The notes beneath the pieces are model-generated. The model had not been told where the DNA came from. It did no database searches and saw only the letters and a program-made list of their open reading frames with translations. A stretch of DNA of 64,000 bases from Gammaproteobacteria bacterium (GTDB lineage Bacteria; Pseudomonadota; Gammaproteobacteria; Pseudomonadales; Azotimanducaceae). The stretch is taken from the NCBI GenBank assembly GCA_026708185.1, contig JAPOVK010000062.1, positions 100,122 through 164,121 of the forward strand, written 5' to 3'. How positions within the stretch are numbered: the first letter of the stretch is position 1; every line of letters starts with the position of its first letter. A program made the translations under genes and the position numbers. Below are positions 8,612 to 17,168 of the stretch, one piece after another.

Positions 8612-9994
8612 TCAAAAGGCGCGGGTTTGCGGGGCGGGCGGTGTGCAAAGCAGGCTTCCGGATACGCTCGCTCGAACATCGGACCGGTCGAGGGACAGCC
8701 GTGCCTGCGTCCAGGGTCGCCTTAGTACGCACAGGGCGGCGGCGCCCACGACGACGCGCCTTGGCTTGCCGCCGGGGTCGGCAAGCGGCGTCGTGAAAAG
8801 GGCGAGTGCGCGTTCCGGTGTCAGCCGCTCCGCCGCACCCAGAACGTGTCCCCTCGGCGTCTTCCGGTTGACGGCGGCGTTCATGGCGGCCCAGGGGTCC
8901 GGATCGCCGAACGGCGCGTCGGTGCCGCCGCCCAAGGGGATGCCAGCGTCGATGAAACCGCGGCATCGGTACAGGTTGTCGTGATCGGAGGCGGGGACGT
9001 CGGCAACGTACGCGTCGCCGCGCTCGGGGATGAAGTTCGGCTGGGTGACGACCGTCAGGTCGTTGGGATCCCGCGGCGTATCGCGAAACAGGGCCATCGT
9101 GGCCGCGTCAGTCACCGAAGCGTGTTCGATGCGGTCGCCCGGGACGGTTCCCGCGTCGCGCAAGGCCGACAGCGCGAAGACGAGCTCGGTGCGCGTGACG
9201 CAATGAAAGGCGACCGGGCGGTCTCGCTCGTGCGCTTTGCCGATCCGCGCCACCAAGGCGTCGAGGTCCGGCAGGGCGGCATCGTCGAGCATGATCTTGA
9301 GCGACCCCGTGGCCAAGGACTCGTCGCCCATGAGGTTCACCCGCTGGCACAGGTCTAGGTCCTCGTAGAGCCGAGCGGTGGCCGTGTCGTTGGTTGGCGT
9401 GGCGTCGGTGATGCCGGTGACGCCGTAGGCGGCGAGTCGACGCGACGTGGCCTCGACAGTGCTGCGGAAGTCCCCTTCGGCGGCCAGGCGTTCGCGCAGC
9501 AGCGCATCGCCACGGAACAGTTGGCCGTCCGGGACGGTCAGGCCCAGTTCGCGTTCGGCTGCCGAGTTCAGGAACCACATCTTGCCCGATCGGTGCTGGA
9601 TGCGGATGGGGCGTTCGCCGCCAAGGCGGTCGAGCTCGTCCCGGGTCAGGATGCCGGCCACGGACTCGTGGTAGCCGACGCCGCGGATCCAGCCGGTGCC
9701 GGGTGCCTCTGCCAAGACCTCTTGGAGTTGGCCGGCATGGCGCACACCAGGTGGCCCGCAGGATATCGATCGGGAAGCGGCCGCCAATGCGAAAAGGTGG
9801 ATGTGATGGTCGTTCAAGCCCGGAATCACGGCACCGCCCTCGGCGTCGAGGCGGAACTCGTCCTCGGTGGCCAGTGCGGGGGCGATGTCCACGATCCGGC
9901 CGTCCCGGCAGCGGATGTCCAATGGTGCAACGCCGTCGATCTCAGCGTTGACGATCAGCAACCGGTCGTGCAGTGAAATCGAGGTGTCGGTCAT
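8612..9994 (-). CDS. Amidohydrolase family 3 (YtcJ-like) metal-dependent hydrolase
   Basis: A 460-residue TIM-barrel amidohydrolase. The beta-strand-1 metal motif is the HIH in GLNDHHIHL. Later landmarks are AFHCVTR, DRIEHASV and the GGTDAPFGDPDPWAAM segment with the conserved aspartate. The start ATG (9994) gives a normal N-terminal beta-sandwich leader (LLIVNAEIDGVAPLDIRCRDGRIVDI). Such enzymes hydrolyse amides or cyclic amides; the substrate is unknown. It lies tail-to-tail with the small membrane-protein gene. Confidence 0.87.
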   Translation of the reverse strand: MTDTSISLHDRLLIVNAEIDGVAPLDIRCRDGRIVDIAPALATEDEFRLDAEGGAVIPGLNDHHIHLFALAAASRSISCGPPGVRHAGQLQEVLAEAPGTGWIRGVGYHESVAGILTRDELDRLGGERPIRIQHRSGKMWFLNSAAERELGLTVPDGQLFRGDALLRERLAAEGDFRSTVEATSRRLAAYGVTGITDATPTNDTATARLYEDLDLCQRVNLMGDESLATGSLKIMLDDAALPDLDALVARIGKAHERDRPVAFHCVTRTELVFALSALRDAGTVPGDRIEHASVTDAATMALFRDTPRDPNDLTVVTQPNFIPERGDAYVADVPASDHDNLYRCRGFIDAGIPLGGGTDAPFGDPDPWAAMNAAVNRKTPRGHVLGAAERLTPERALALFTTPLADPGGKPRRVVVGAAALCVLRRPWTQARLSLDRSDVRASVSGSLLCTPPAPQTRAF

Positions 9995-10076
9995 GCCGCG
10001 GGCACCGAACGGCGAGGCCTTGCAGTTTACCGCGCCGATCCGACCCGCCCCGCGCGGTGAGTGATATGGTCGGCCC

Positions 10077-11060
10077 ATGGCAGAGGTGGATGCGGCCAGG
10101 CCCATGACGTTGGCCGAGTTGGCGACCTGGCTCGCGGCACCTACGCGGGCCGAGGAACTGTGTGCCTTGGCCGGGACGCCCTGTATTTTCGTGGAGTTGG
10201 ACGGGGCGCCTTGGCCTTCGATTGCCGGCAACCCCAATTGTCCGGTCGTGTCCGTCACCGACCGCGCGGACGTTCCGGACGTGGTTGACGTCGTGGTGGC
10301 GGACGCCGACGCGGGGATGCAGGTTGCCGAAGCCGTGCAGCGCAATCCGATCGCGGCCATGGTGCTCGTGCGGCTGCTGCGGCACAACCAGGGCGTCGGT
10401 GTCGGCGATCGCCTCTACGCGGAGTCCCTGGCGTACTCGGCCCTGCAACACGGGGCCGAGTTCAGAGCTTGGCTTCAGGCGCGAACCCGGCGCGAACCGC
10501 GTCCGGAACCCGATGCGCCGGCCGTTCTGCTGACGCGCGCCGGGGACGAGTTGCGGATCACCCTCAACCGGCCGCACAAGCGCAACGCCTACTCGAGCGG
10601 CTTGCGCGACGCGCTCTGCGAAGCGTTGGCGTATGCCGTGGACGATCCGAGCGTCGCCCGGGTCGTGCTCGACGGTGCCGGCGCATCGTTCAGTGCCGGC
10701 GGCGACCTCGATGAATTCGGCGAGGCGACCGATGCGGGGATCGCCCATGCGTCGCGGATGGCGCGCAGTGCCGGAGTGCTGATCGACCGGCTCCGGGACA
10801 GGATCGAAGCCCGCGTGCACGGCGCATGCATCGGCGCCGGCATCGAGTTGCCGGCGTTCGCGGGTCGGGTCGTGGCCCGCGAGGACGCCTTCTTCCAGCT
10901 TCCGGAAGTGGGCATGGGGTTGATTCCCGGGGCCGGCGGCACGGCGAGCATCCTGCCGAGGATCGGTCGGCGGCGGCTGGCGTTGATGGCGCTGACCGGA
11001 ATGCGCGTGGACGCATCCACGGCGTTGGAATGGGGTCTGGTGGATGCCATCGAGAATTGA
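10077..11060 (+). CDS. Enoyl-CoA hydratase/isomerase family protein with a 140-residue N-terminal extension
   Basis: A 327-residue protein. The crotonase domain occupies about residues 145-327: LTLNRPHKRNAYS-like start, the oxyanion-hole segment ASFSAGGDLDEFG, and HGACIGAGIELPAF. The glutamate expected in hydratases is present near QLPEVGMGLIPGAGG. The first 140 residues are not crotonase and I do not recognise them. The protein is divergent, so hydratase, isomerase or another crotonase reaction is possible. It overlaps the following GNAT gene by 17 bases. Confidence 0.8.
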   Translation: MAEVDAARPMTLAELATWLAAPTRAEELCALAGTPCIFVELDGAPWPSIAGNPNCPVVSVTDRADVPDVVDVVVADADAGMQVAEAVQRNPIAAMVLVRLLRHNQGVGVGDRLYAESLAYSALQHGAEFRAWLQARTRREPRPEPDAPAVLLTRAGDELRITLNRPHKRNAYSSGLRDALCEALAYAVDDPSVARVVLDGAGASFSAGGDLDEFGEATDAGIAHASRMARSAGVLIDRLRDRIEARVHGACIGAGIELPAFAGRVVAREDAFFQLPEVGMGLIPGAGGTASILPRIGRRRLALMALTGMRVDASTALEWGLVDAIEN

Positions 11061-11676
11061 CCGGCGCGGGACGTTCGCTGGTCATGACGTCCACTTGGCG
11101 ACACCGCGTCTGAAGCTACGCCCGTTCGAGGAGGCGGACCTCGACACCGCCTTGGTGTTCTATCAGGACGGCGAGTTTCTCGAGGGCATGGAGGGCGAGC
11201 CGCCCTCGCTACCCGTGACGCGCGACTATCTCGAGCGCTCGGCGCGCGCGATGACCGCCAACGGTTTCTACTTCGCGATCGTGCAACGCACGACGGGCCG
11301 GACGATCGGGGAGGTGTGTCTTCAGCGGATGAACCTGGAGCGCGGCAAGGTGCCCGGGGAGAAGGTCATGCGGCTCCCCATCGGCATCTGGGACAAGACG
11401 CTGTGGGGTCGCGGCTATGCGAAGGAGGTGGTGCAGCGCCTGATGGTGCACGCGTTCGAAGACTTGGGCGTGGACCGTTTCTGCGCCATGGATGTGGACG
11501 CGACGAACCCGCGCTCACAACGTCTTTGGCAGAGGTGCGGGCTGCGCCGAGCCCGCGTCACCGGCCGCAAGATCGACTTTGAAATCGACCGGTCGGACTA
11601 CGCGGCGCTGACCGGGTGTTCGAAGCAGAGTTCCCGGCCATCGGGGTCGCGCACCGACAGTTGCCGCATGCCGTAG
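11044..11676 (+). CDS. GNAT family N-acetyltransferase (RimJ/RimL type)
   Basis: A 210-residue acetyltransferase. Landmarks are LATPRLKLRPFEEADL at the N-terminus, the acetyl-CoA loop around WGRGYAKEVVQRLMVHAF (R-x-x-G-x-A pattern), and DATNPRSQRLWQRCGL near the end. The start at 11044 lies inside the upstream gene, indicating coupling. The last 79 bases overlap the convergent acyl-CoA ligase gene; the true domain ends before that, so the extra 25-residue tail is probably not functional. The acceptor is unknown. Confidence 0.8.
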   Translation: MPSRIDRRGTFAGHDVHLATPRLKLRPFEEADLDTALVFYQDGEFLEGMEGEPPSLPVTRDYLERSARAMTANGFYFAIVQRTTGRTIGEVCLQRMNLERGKVPGEKVMRLPIGIWDKTLWGRGYAKEVVQRLMVHAFEDLGVDRFCAMDVDATNPRSQRLWQRCGLRRARVTGRKIDFEIDRSDYAALTGCSKQSSRPSGSRTDSCRMP

Positions 11677-13499
11677 AACGCGACTGTGGGCGGTGGCGCG
11701 TCCACGCCACGGCCGGTGAACTGTTCGTGGAGGTCGTCGACGTTCTCGCAGAGGAAGAACAAGGCGACGTCGCCGTGGCCGTTGCGTAGGCCGCCGAGAT
11801 CGTCGGGCTCCGCCGACTGCAGCATGATCGTCGCCCCCTCCATCTCGAGCTGGCACCAGTTCAACCGACCGTCGGCATCCCAGCGGTTGGTCAGGGTGAA
11901 GCCGAGTTGGTCGCAGTAGAAGGCGCGCGAGCGTTCGATGTCGGCGACGTACAAGAGCGGCATGGCGGCGCGCACGTTCTGCGCGGGTGCCGTCAACTTC
12001 GCCTTGACGACGCGGCGGAGCAGCTTGCCGGTTTCGTTGTAGGGCAGTTCCGGCCAGAAGGCGATGCTCTCCGGAACCCGTGAGGAGCGCATGTGGCTGC
12101 GCACCCAGTCCTGAAGGTCGGCGATCAGATCGTCGTTGGCGGGCGTATCGCTGTTGACGACGACCGCACCGGCCACCGCCTCCCCCCACTCTTCGCTGGG
12201 CACGCCGACGACGGCGGCGTCGCGGACCGCGTCGTGTGCGAGCAGCACGTCCTCGATCTCGCCGGGCGACATGTTCTCGCCGCCGCGGACGATGACGTCG
12301 TCGGCGCGGCCGTCGAGGAACAGGTAGCCCTCCGCGTCCAGGAAGCCGGCGTCCCGGGTGGGGAACCAGCCTTCGGTGTCGACGGTGCTGCCGCGGTCTT
12401 CGTACTCGCCTGAGACCTGCTCGCCGCGGACGTAGATCTCGCCGCGTTGGTCGGTGCCCAGGGCGTTGCCTTCGTCGTCGCGGATTTCGATTTCGATCCC
12501 GGGCAATGGAATGCCGACCGAAACCAGGCGCCGACGCACCTCTTCGGCCTCGCTGGTCGCGGCGGCTCGGTGTTCGTCGGGCCCGAGTACGGTGATCGTG
12601 GAACTGGTCTCGGTCAGGCCGTAGGCGTTGGTGAAGTCGGTGTCCGGGAACAGCGCCATGGCCTTCTCGATCACCGAGAGGGGCATCTTGCCGCCGCCGT
12701 AGGACAGCGATTGCAGGTGCGACATGCCGGCGGTCTTTTCACCCTCCAGCGCGTCGACGATCCTCGACAGCATGGTCGGCACCACGAAGGCCGTGGTGAT
12801 GCGCTCGTGGCGGGCGGTCTCGATCCAGGCATCCGCGCTGAAATTGGCGAGTTGGACGACCCGACGTCCCGCGTAGACGGAACTCAGGGTCGAGGCGATG
12901 CCGGCAACGTGGTAGGGCGGAACGCATACGAGCGCCGCCTCGTCCTCGGCGGCGGACATGAACTCCACCGAACTCACGATGTACGAGACCAAGTGCTTAT
13001 GGCGCAGCACCGCGGCCTTGGGAATGCCGGTCGTGCCACTGGTGAAGAGCAGTACGCCGACGTCTTCGGGATCCATGGAGCGTTGCTCGGCATGGCCGTC
13101 GCCGCTTCGGGCCGCACCGAGGAAGGTCCCGCGAGAGCGTGCGTCAACGCCATCGCGATCCTGGAAATGGGGGAGTCGCTCATCGTCCGTCACCAGGTAG
13201 GCGGGCGTCACGCGGGCGAGAAGCGCGTCGATCTCCTCACCCGTCAGGCGGTAGTTGATCGGGACGTAGGGGACGCCGGCCCAGCCGCTCGCGAACAGCG
13301 CAACGGGAACGGCGATGTTGCTGACATCGAGCATGGCGACGCGGCTCGCGCCTGACTCGCGGATGTCGTGCGCCGCGGCACCGGCGGCGTCGTAGAGTTC
13401 CTGGTAGGTAATGGAGGATCCGCCGTCTGCGGGGTCGGTGAACGCAACGCGGTCGCCGAAGCCGGACATCGCCATTTCCAGCAGCATCATGGTGTTCAC
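11598..13499 (-). CDS. AMP-binding acyl-CoA ligase fused to a VOC (glyoxalase-like) domain
   Basis: A 633-residue fusion. Residues 1 to about 505 are an acyl-adenylate/CoA ligase: P-loop LLFTSGTTGIPKAAVLRH, the NAYGLTETSS motif, the GWFPTRDAGF and GRADDVIVRGGENMSPGEIE hinge, and the catalytic lysine in PYNETGKLLRR. Residues about 512-630 are a vicinal-oxygen-chelate domain (MPLLYVADIERSRAFYCDQLGF ... LSVRDPDGRELCFEHP). The ligase should activate a carboxylic acid to its CoA ester. The VOC part may bind, isomerise or cleave the product. No frameshift is needed to read through the junction. Confidence 0.87.
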   Translation of the reverse strand: MNTMMLLEMAMSGFGDRVAFTDPADGGSSITYQELYDAAGAAAHDIRESGASRVAMLDVSNIAVPVALFASGWAGVPYVPINYRLTGEEIDALLARVTPAYLVTDDERLPHFQDRDGVDARSRGTFLGAARSGDGHAEQRSMDPEDVGVLLFTSGTTGIPKAAVLRHKHLVSYIVSSVEFMSAAEDEAALVCVPPYHVAGIASTLSSVYAGRRVVQLANFSADAWIETARHERITTAFVVPTMLSRIVDALEGEKTAGMSHLQSLSYGGGKMPLSVIEKAMALFPDTDFTNAYGLTETSSTITVLGPDEHRAAATSEAEEVRRRLVSVGIPLPGIEIEIRDDEGNALGTDQRGEIYVRGEQVSGEYEDRGSTVDTEGWFPTRDAGFLDAEGYLFLDGRADDVIVRGGENMSPGEIEDVLLAHDAVRDAAVVGVPSEEWGEAVAGAVVVNSDTPANDDLIADLQDWVRSHMRSSRVPESIAFWPELPYNETGKLLRRVVKAKLTAPAQNVRAAMPLLYVADIERSRAFYCDQLGFTLTNRWDADGRLNWCQLEMEGATIMLQSAEPDDLGGLRNGHGDVALFFLCENVDDLHEQFTGRGVDAPPPTVAFYGMRQLSVRDPDGRELCFEHPVSAA

Positions 13500-13536
13500 G
13501 GCGTGATCCTCGGATTTCGGTCTGTTCTTCGCACGG

Positions 13537-13584
13537 GAGAATGCGGAGCATTCTCCAACGAATCGCCGAAGGCGATTCGCCTAG
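13537..13584. repeat. REP-like tandem hairpin with CTAG head; supplies a stop codon
   Basis: Two perfect hairpins: GAGAATGC / GGA / GCATTCTC at 13537-13555 and CGAATCGCC / GAA / GGCGATTCG at 13559-13579, followed by CTAG at 13581-13584. Read on the minus strand, the TAGGCG head is the stop codon of the 100-residue protein gene. The arrangement matches 61476-61530. Confidence 0.75.
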
Positions 13585-13883
13585 TCGGTCTTGGGGAGCT
13601 TCTTGGCGTCTTTGACGTTGAGGGCGCTGCCACCGACGCTTAGGGAACCTTCGCCTGCCTTCACGCAGAGCACTTCGAGGGAACCGTCCTCGTTGACGTA
13701 GCGCTTGCCGATCGCCGTGCCGTCAGCGTGGTCGGCGTCGACTGCGCCGCCATTGGATTCCCCGTCGCCCATCGCTGTACCGCCGCAGCACAGATCCACC
13801 TCGCCGTCGGGTGCGGCAATGACCATGATCTCCGTTGCGCAGACCGCGCTCTTCATGCGCTTGCCGGCTGACAAGGTCGCCAT
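13581..13883 (-). CDS. Conserved small protein of unknown function near the acyl-CoA ligase
   Basis: A 100-residue protein with no signal peptide or membrane segment. Its N-terminal part has a KSAVCATEIMVIAAP strand and a CCGG segment, so three cysteines cluster in the first 35 residues. The middle holds a short glycine-rich loop, and the C-terminus carries SLSVGGSALNVKDAKKLPKTD. From memory, similar small proteins accompany acyl-CoA synthetases in other bacteria; I cannot verify that here. It precedes the ligase gene on the same strand and diverges from the selenoprotein-family gene. Confidence 0.65.
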   Translation of the reverse strand: MATLSAGKRMKSAVCATEIMVIAAPDGEVDLCCGGTAMGDGESNGGAVDADHADGTAIGKRYVNEDGSLEVLCVKAGEGSLSVGGSALNVKDAKKLPKTD

Positions 13884-13970
13884 AGTTCTCCCCCGGGTTT
13901 CCCCTGTTTGGTGAAAAGCGCAGCATTGTACCCAATCGGCTCACAGGGCGGGGTGTATGATTCGTCGCCG

Positions 13971-14837
13971 ATGAGTGGTCAGCCGGTCCCCTACATGGCC
14001 CGGACCCGGCGCTACTACGAAGCGCAGGGGTTCGAGCGCGCCTATGTGTGGGCGCACTTCGAGGACGTACCTTTCACGCCGCTCGCGAAGCCGCTCGCGG
14101 AGTCGAAGCTGGCCGTGGTGAGTACGTCGGCGCTCTACGATCGCGAAGCCACGGATCCGCGCTACGTCGCCTCCGGTTCGATGCTTCAACCACCTCCACG
14201 GTTGTACGCCAACGACTTGGCGTGGGCGAAGAATGTGACCCACATGCACGACCGTGGCAGCTACTTCCCCGTGGAGCCTTTGAAGGGCATGGTGGACGAT
14301 GGCCGCTTGGGGGCTTTGAGCGAGCGGTTCCACTGCGCACCGACCGAATACAGCCAGCGGCGCACGCGGGAAAGCGACGCCCCGGAGATTCTCCAGCGTG
14401 TCAGGGTGGATGGCGCCGACATCGCGCTGCTCGTGCCGTTGTGACCGGTGTGCCATCAGACCGTGAGTCTGATCGCCCGCCACTTGGAAGCCAACGGCGT
14501 CCCCACCGTCATCCTGGGATCGGCCTTGGACGTGGTCGAGCACTGTGGGGTGCCGCGATTCGCGTTTGTCGACTTCCCCCTGGGCAATCCCTGCGGTAGG
14601 CCGTGGGATCGGACGATGCAGACGGCAATCGTGACAGGCGCCGTTGGCCTCTTCGAAAGCGCTGAAGCACCGCGCACGACGCTGCGTCTGCCACACCTCT
14701 GGGGCAAAGACGAAGGCTGGCGTGACGAGTATCTCGGGGTGCGCGAGGAGGACTTGGAGGCGCTTCGCCGCAAGGGCGAGGAACGCCGCGCGCTGCGGGC
14801 GCAACTGCGCACGGAGGGGCGTGTCCGCCAAGGCTGA
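13971..14837 (+). CDS. Glycine/betaine/D-proline reductase selenoprotein B family protein, probable selenocysteine protein
   Basis: One frame runs 867 bases (288 residues) interrupted only by TGA at 14442-14444. Before it lies ADIALLVPL. After it, in the same frame, come PVCHQTVSLIARHLEANG, HCGVPRF and DFPLGNPCGRPWD, the C-terminal half of the GrdB/PrdB-like family. In homologues known to me the site reads C-P-V-C; here it would be U158-P-V-C161, a selenocysteine version of the redox motif. A hairpin that fits a bacterial SECIS follows. A conventional call would split this into a 157-residue protein and a second ORF from GTG 14448. Function is probably redox chemistry on a small molecule. selA, selB, selC and selD are not in the window. 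Confidence 0.83.
14448..14480 (+). promoter_or_regulatory. Putative bacterial SECIS element
   Basis: A perfect 7-bp stem ATCAGAC (14455-14461) / GTCTGAT (14467-14473) closes a 5-base loop CGTGA. Lower pairs C53-G75, G52-C76, G50-C78 and G48-C80 extend it through mismatches (numbers are 144xx). The loop begins 17 bases after the TGA and has G at its second position, matching known bSECIS rules (about 16-37 bases, G in the first two loop positions). Confidence 0.75.
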
Positions 14838-15133
14838 CGCCCACTTCGAGGCGGTGCGGCCACTCCTCGGAATGCAATCGGCGTTTCGCTGGACCGGCCC
14901 CGGGGCTTTGGGCGCGGACCACGAACTCGGCTTTGGTGCGGGCGCAGGCCATAGTCGTGACTTCGCCGCGTATGGCTCTCCGCGCCTCATTGACATGGTT
15001 GGGCGTGCCTACGGCAATAGAGACCGGGCCTGACGAGCCAGATGGGTTTCGCCGTTGGGCACTGGCTCGGGTTGAAGTTGACAGACCTATGCCTAGAGAC
15101 TGGGCGGTCGTCGCGCGGGTCGGCAAATGTCGG
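14838..15133. other. Stretch without a confident gene
   Basis: The 296 bases between the selenoprotein-family gene and the small membrane protein hold only short frames in both directions, none with a good start or family match. The plus-strand frame at 14822-15033 is open but unrecognised and may be remnant or leader sequence. Confidence 0.5.
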
Positions 15134-15337
15134 TCACTTGCTTGACCGGAGTCGGCGACGGATGTCGCGCCAGTAGCTCCACGGAAACAGCATAACCAGA
15201 GCAGCAAGAACGACGAATGCGGGGTGCCATCCGAGCTGCCATCCCAAGACGGATATCCATGCCGCGAGGAGCGTGTTCCATGCCATAACGCGCCACGTCA
15301 GGACGCGGTCCTTCAATGGGTCGACTGGCTGGCTCAT
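15134..15337 (-). CDS. Small two-helix inner-membrane protein
   Basis: A 67-residue protein with a short charged N-terminus, two hydrophobic stretches (about residues 17-35 and 39-52, AWISVLGWQLGW and FVVLAALVMLFPW) and a basic C-terminus (WRDIRRRLRSSK). An AGGGAGA ribosome site sits about six bases before the ATG, which supports translation. The function is unknown, and no neighbour suggests one. Confidence 0.6.
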   Translation of the reverse strand: MSQPVDPLKDRVLTWRVMAWNTLLAAWISVLGWQLGWHPAFVVLAALVMLFPWSYWRDIRRRLRSSK

Positions 15338-15495
15338 GGGCTTCTCCCTAGTTGGGAGAGCAGACTACCGACTACCGCTGCGCTTGTCATGACGCGGATA
15401 TGGTGGAACACTTGACCGTTGAGGCCATTGCGACATCAACCAGTTAGTGGCGGGCGGTGTTGCGCTTTTTCTAGTGGGGATTGGGGAGACACGTT

Positions 15496-17136
15496 GTGGC
15501 ACACGATATTGTGATTCGCGGCGGCGAACTGGTCGACGGAACGGGTGCTGCGCCCGTCCAGGGCGACCTCGCCATCGACGACGGATCGATCACCGCCGTC
15601 GGCGCGGTCGACGGCAAGGGCAAGCAGGAAATCGACGCGCGGGGGCTCGCGGTAACGCCCGGCTTCGTGGACCTGCACACGCACCTCGACGCGCAGATCG
15701 GCTGGGATCCGCAGATGACGCCGGTGAGCTGGCACGGTGTCACGACCGCGCTGCTCGGCAACTGCGGAGTCACCTTCGCGCCGTGCAAGCCGCAGGACGT
15801 CGAACTCCTCGCGGCGATGATGGAGACCGTCGAGGACATCCCGAAAAACGCCATCCTGACCGGTCTGCCGTGGGACTGGGAGGACTACGGTGGCTACCTC
15901 GACGCCATCGAACGGCTGGAGCCGGCGCTCAACGTGGCCGGCATGGTCGGCCACTGTGCGGTGCGGTTCTACGTCATGGGCGAGCGCGCCGTGGAGGAGC
16001 AGGCCACTGCCGAAGAGCGCAAGCAGATGGCCGACATCGTCGCGCAGTCCATCGACCGCGGCGCCGTCGGCTTCTCGACCAACCGCTACCCGCCGCATAA
16101 GCTGCCCGATGGCCGCTCCATTCCGGGCACGTTCGCCGATCCGATCGAGTTGGTGGAGATTGCCAAGGCGGTGGGTCCGCGCAACGGTCTCATGCAGGCC
16201 GTGGGTGCCAACTTCGAGGTCCTGAAGGCCATGGCGGAGACAACCAAGGGGCGGATTCTCTTCAGCTACGGCACGGGGCCGCAGGAAGGTTCCGGCAAGG
16301 CCCAAGCGGACAACCTCGCGAAACTCGCCCAGCACGGTGATCTCACCGCGATCACCCAGGTCCGTGGTTCCGGCTTCATGTTCGGTCTGCAGTCGAACCT
16401 GCCCGTTCAGGGCGAGACGTGGGATGCGTTGCGCAAGATGGACCTTGCCGGACGCCTGAAGGCGATCCGCGATCCCGAGACGCGCGCCAAGCTGGTTGCC
16501 GAAGGCAAGGACATGAAGCGCCGCTTCCCGATGACGAACGTCTTCTACCTCGGCGACGACGAGACGCCGAACTACACGTCGCCCTCGACGGAGAACCTCG
16601 AGGCCCAGGCCGCGGCGGCGGGCGAGCACTGGGTGGAGACTTTCCTGCGCCTGTCGGACCAGACCGACGGCCGGGCGCTCTTCAACCTGCGCATGTTCAA
16701 CCAGAGCCTGAAGGAGTTGGGCGACCTGTTCCGCAGCGAGCACATCTTCCCGAGCCTCGGCGATGCCGGGGCCCACGTCTCGCAGATCATGGACGCGGGC
16801 TGGCCGAGTTTCATCCTGTCGTACTGGATTCGCGAGGCGGGCCTCTACAGTCTGGCGGAGGGCGTCCGGCGGCTGACCTCGGGGCCGGCGCGCGTTTTGG
16901 GGCTGAAGGACCGCGGCACGCTGGCACCCGGCAAGCGGGCCGACGTCAACGTCCTGGATCCATCCAAGGTCGCCGAGCGGCAGCCCGAACTGGTCCACGA
17001 CTTCCCCGGCGGTGCGCCGCGCTACATCCAGAAGTCGCTGGGCTACAAGACGACCATCGTTAACGGCGCGGTGACGCTCGTGGACGGTGAGCACACCGGC
17101 GCGCGGGCTGGGAAGGTGCTGCGCCACGCGGGGTAA
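15496..17136 (+). CDS. D-aminoacylase / N-acyl-D-amino-acid deacylase family amidohydrolase
   Basis: A 546-residue metal-dependent hydrolase. It has the amidohydrolase metal motif in GFVDLHTHLDAQ, then GNCGVTFAPC, GHCAVRF and SLGDAGAHVSQIMD with the conserved aspartate. The C-terminal beta-sandwich returns at GTLAPGKRADVNVLD. The GTG at 15496 was chosen because GGGGAG lies seven bases upstream; a TTG at 15481 would overlap that site. Family members remove acyl groups from D-amino acids or act on related ureido and amide compounds. A strong hairpin follows the gene. Confidence 0.87.
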   Translation: MAHDIVIRGGELVDGTGAAPVQGDLAIDDGSITAVGAVDGKGKQEIDARGLAVTPGFVDLHTHLDAQIGWDPQMTPVSWHGVTTALLGNCGVTFAPCKPQDVELLAAMMETVEDIPKNAILTGLPWDWEDYGGYLDAIERLEPALNVAGMVGHCAVRFYVMGERAVEEQATAEERKQMADIVAQSIDRGAVGFSTNRYPPHKLPDGRSIPGTFADPIELVEIAKAVGPRNGLMQAVGANFEVLKAMAETTKGRILFSYGTGPQEGSGKAQADNLAKLAQHGDLTAITQVRGSGFMFGLQSNLPVQGETWDALRKMDLAGRLKAIRDPETRAKLVAEGKDMKRRFPMTNVFYLGDDETPNYTSPSTENLEAQAAAAGEHWVETFLRLSDQTDGRALFNLRMFNQSLKELGDLFRSEHIFPSLGDAGAHVSQIMDAGWPSFILSYWIREAGLYSLAEGVRRLTSGPARVLGLKDRGTLAPGKRADVNVLDPSKVAERQPELVHDFPGGAPRYIQKSLGYKTTIVNGAVTLVDGEHTGARAGKVLRHAG

Positions 17137-17168
17137 GAGCCAAGCGCGGCCCTCGGGGTCTTAAAACC

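Noticed and set aside
14448..14837. Separate gene starting at GTG 14448
   Set aside because: It lacks a ribosome site and is simply the second half of the GrdB/PrdB-like frame; joining through TGA gives one complete family member.
15436..17127. 563-codon minus-strand frame opposite the deacylase gene
   Set aside because: It is the antisense of a well-supported enzyme and shows no motif of its own.
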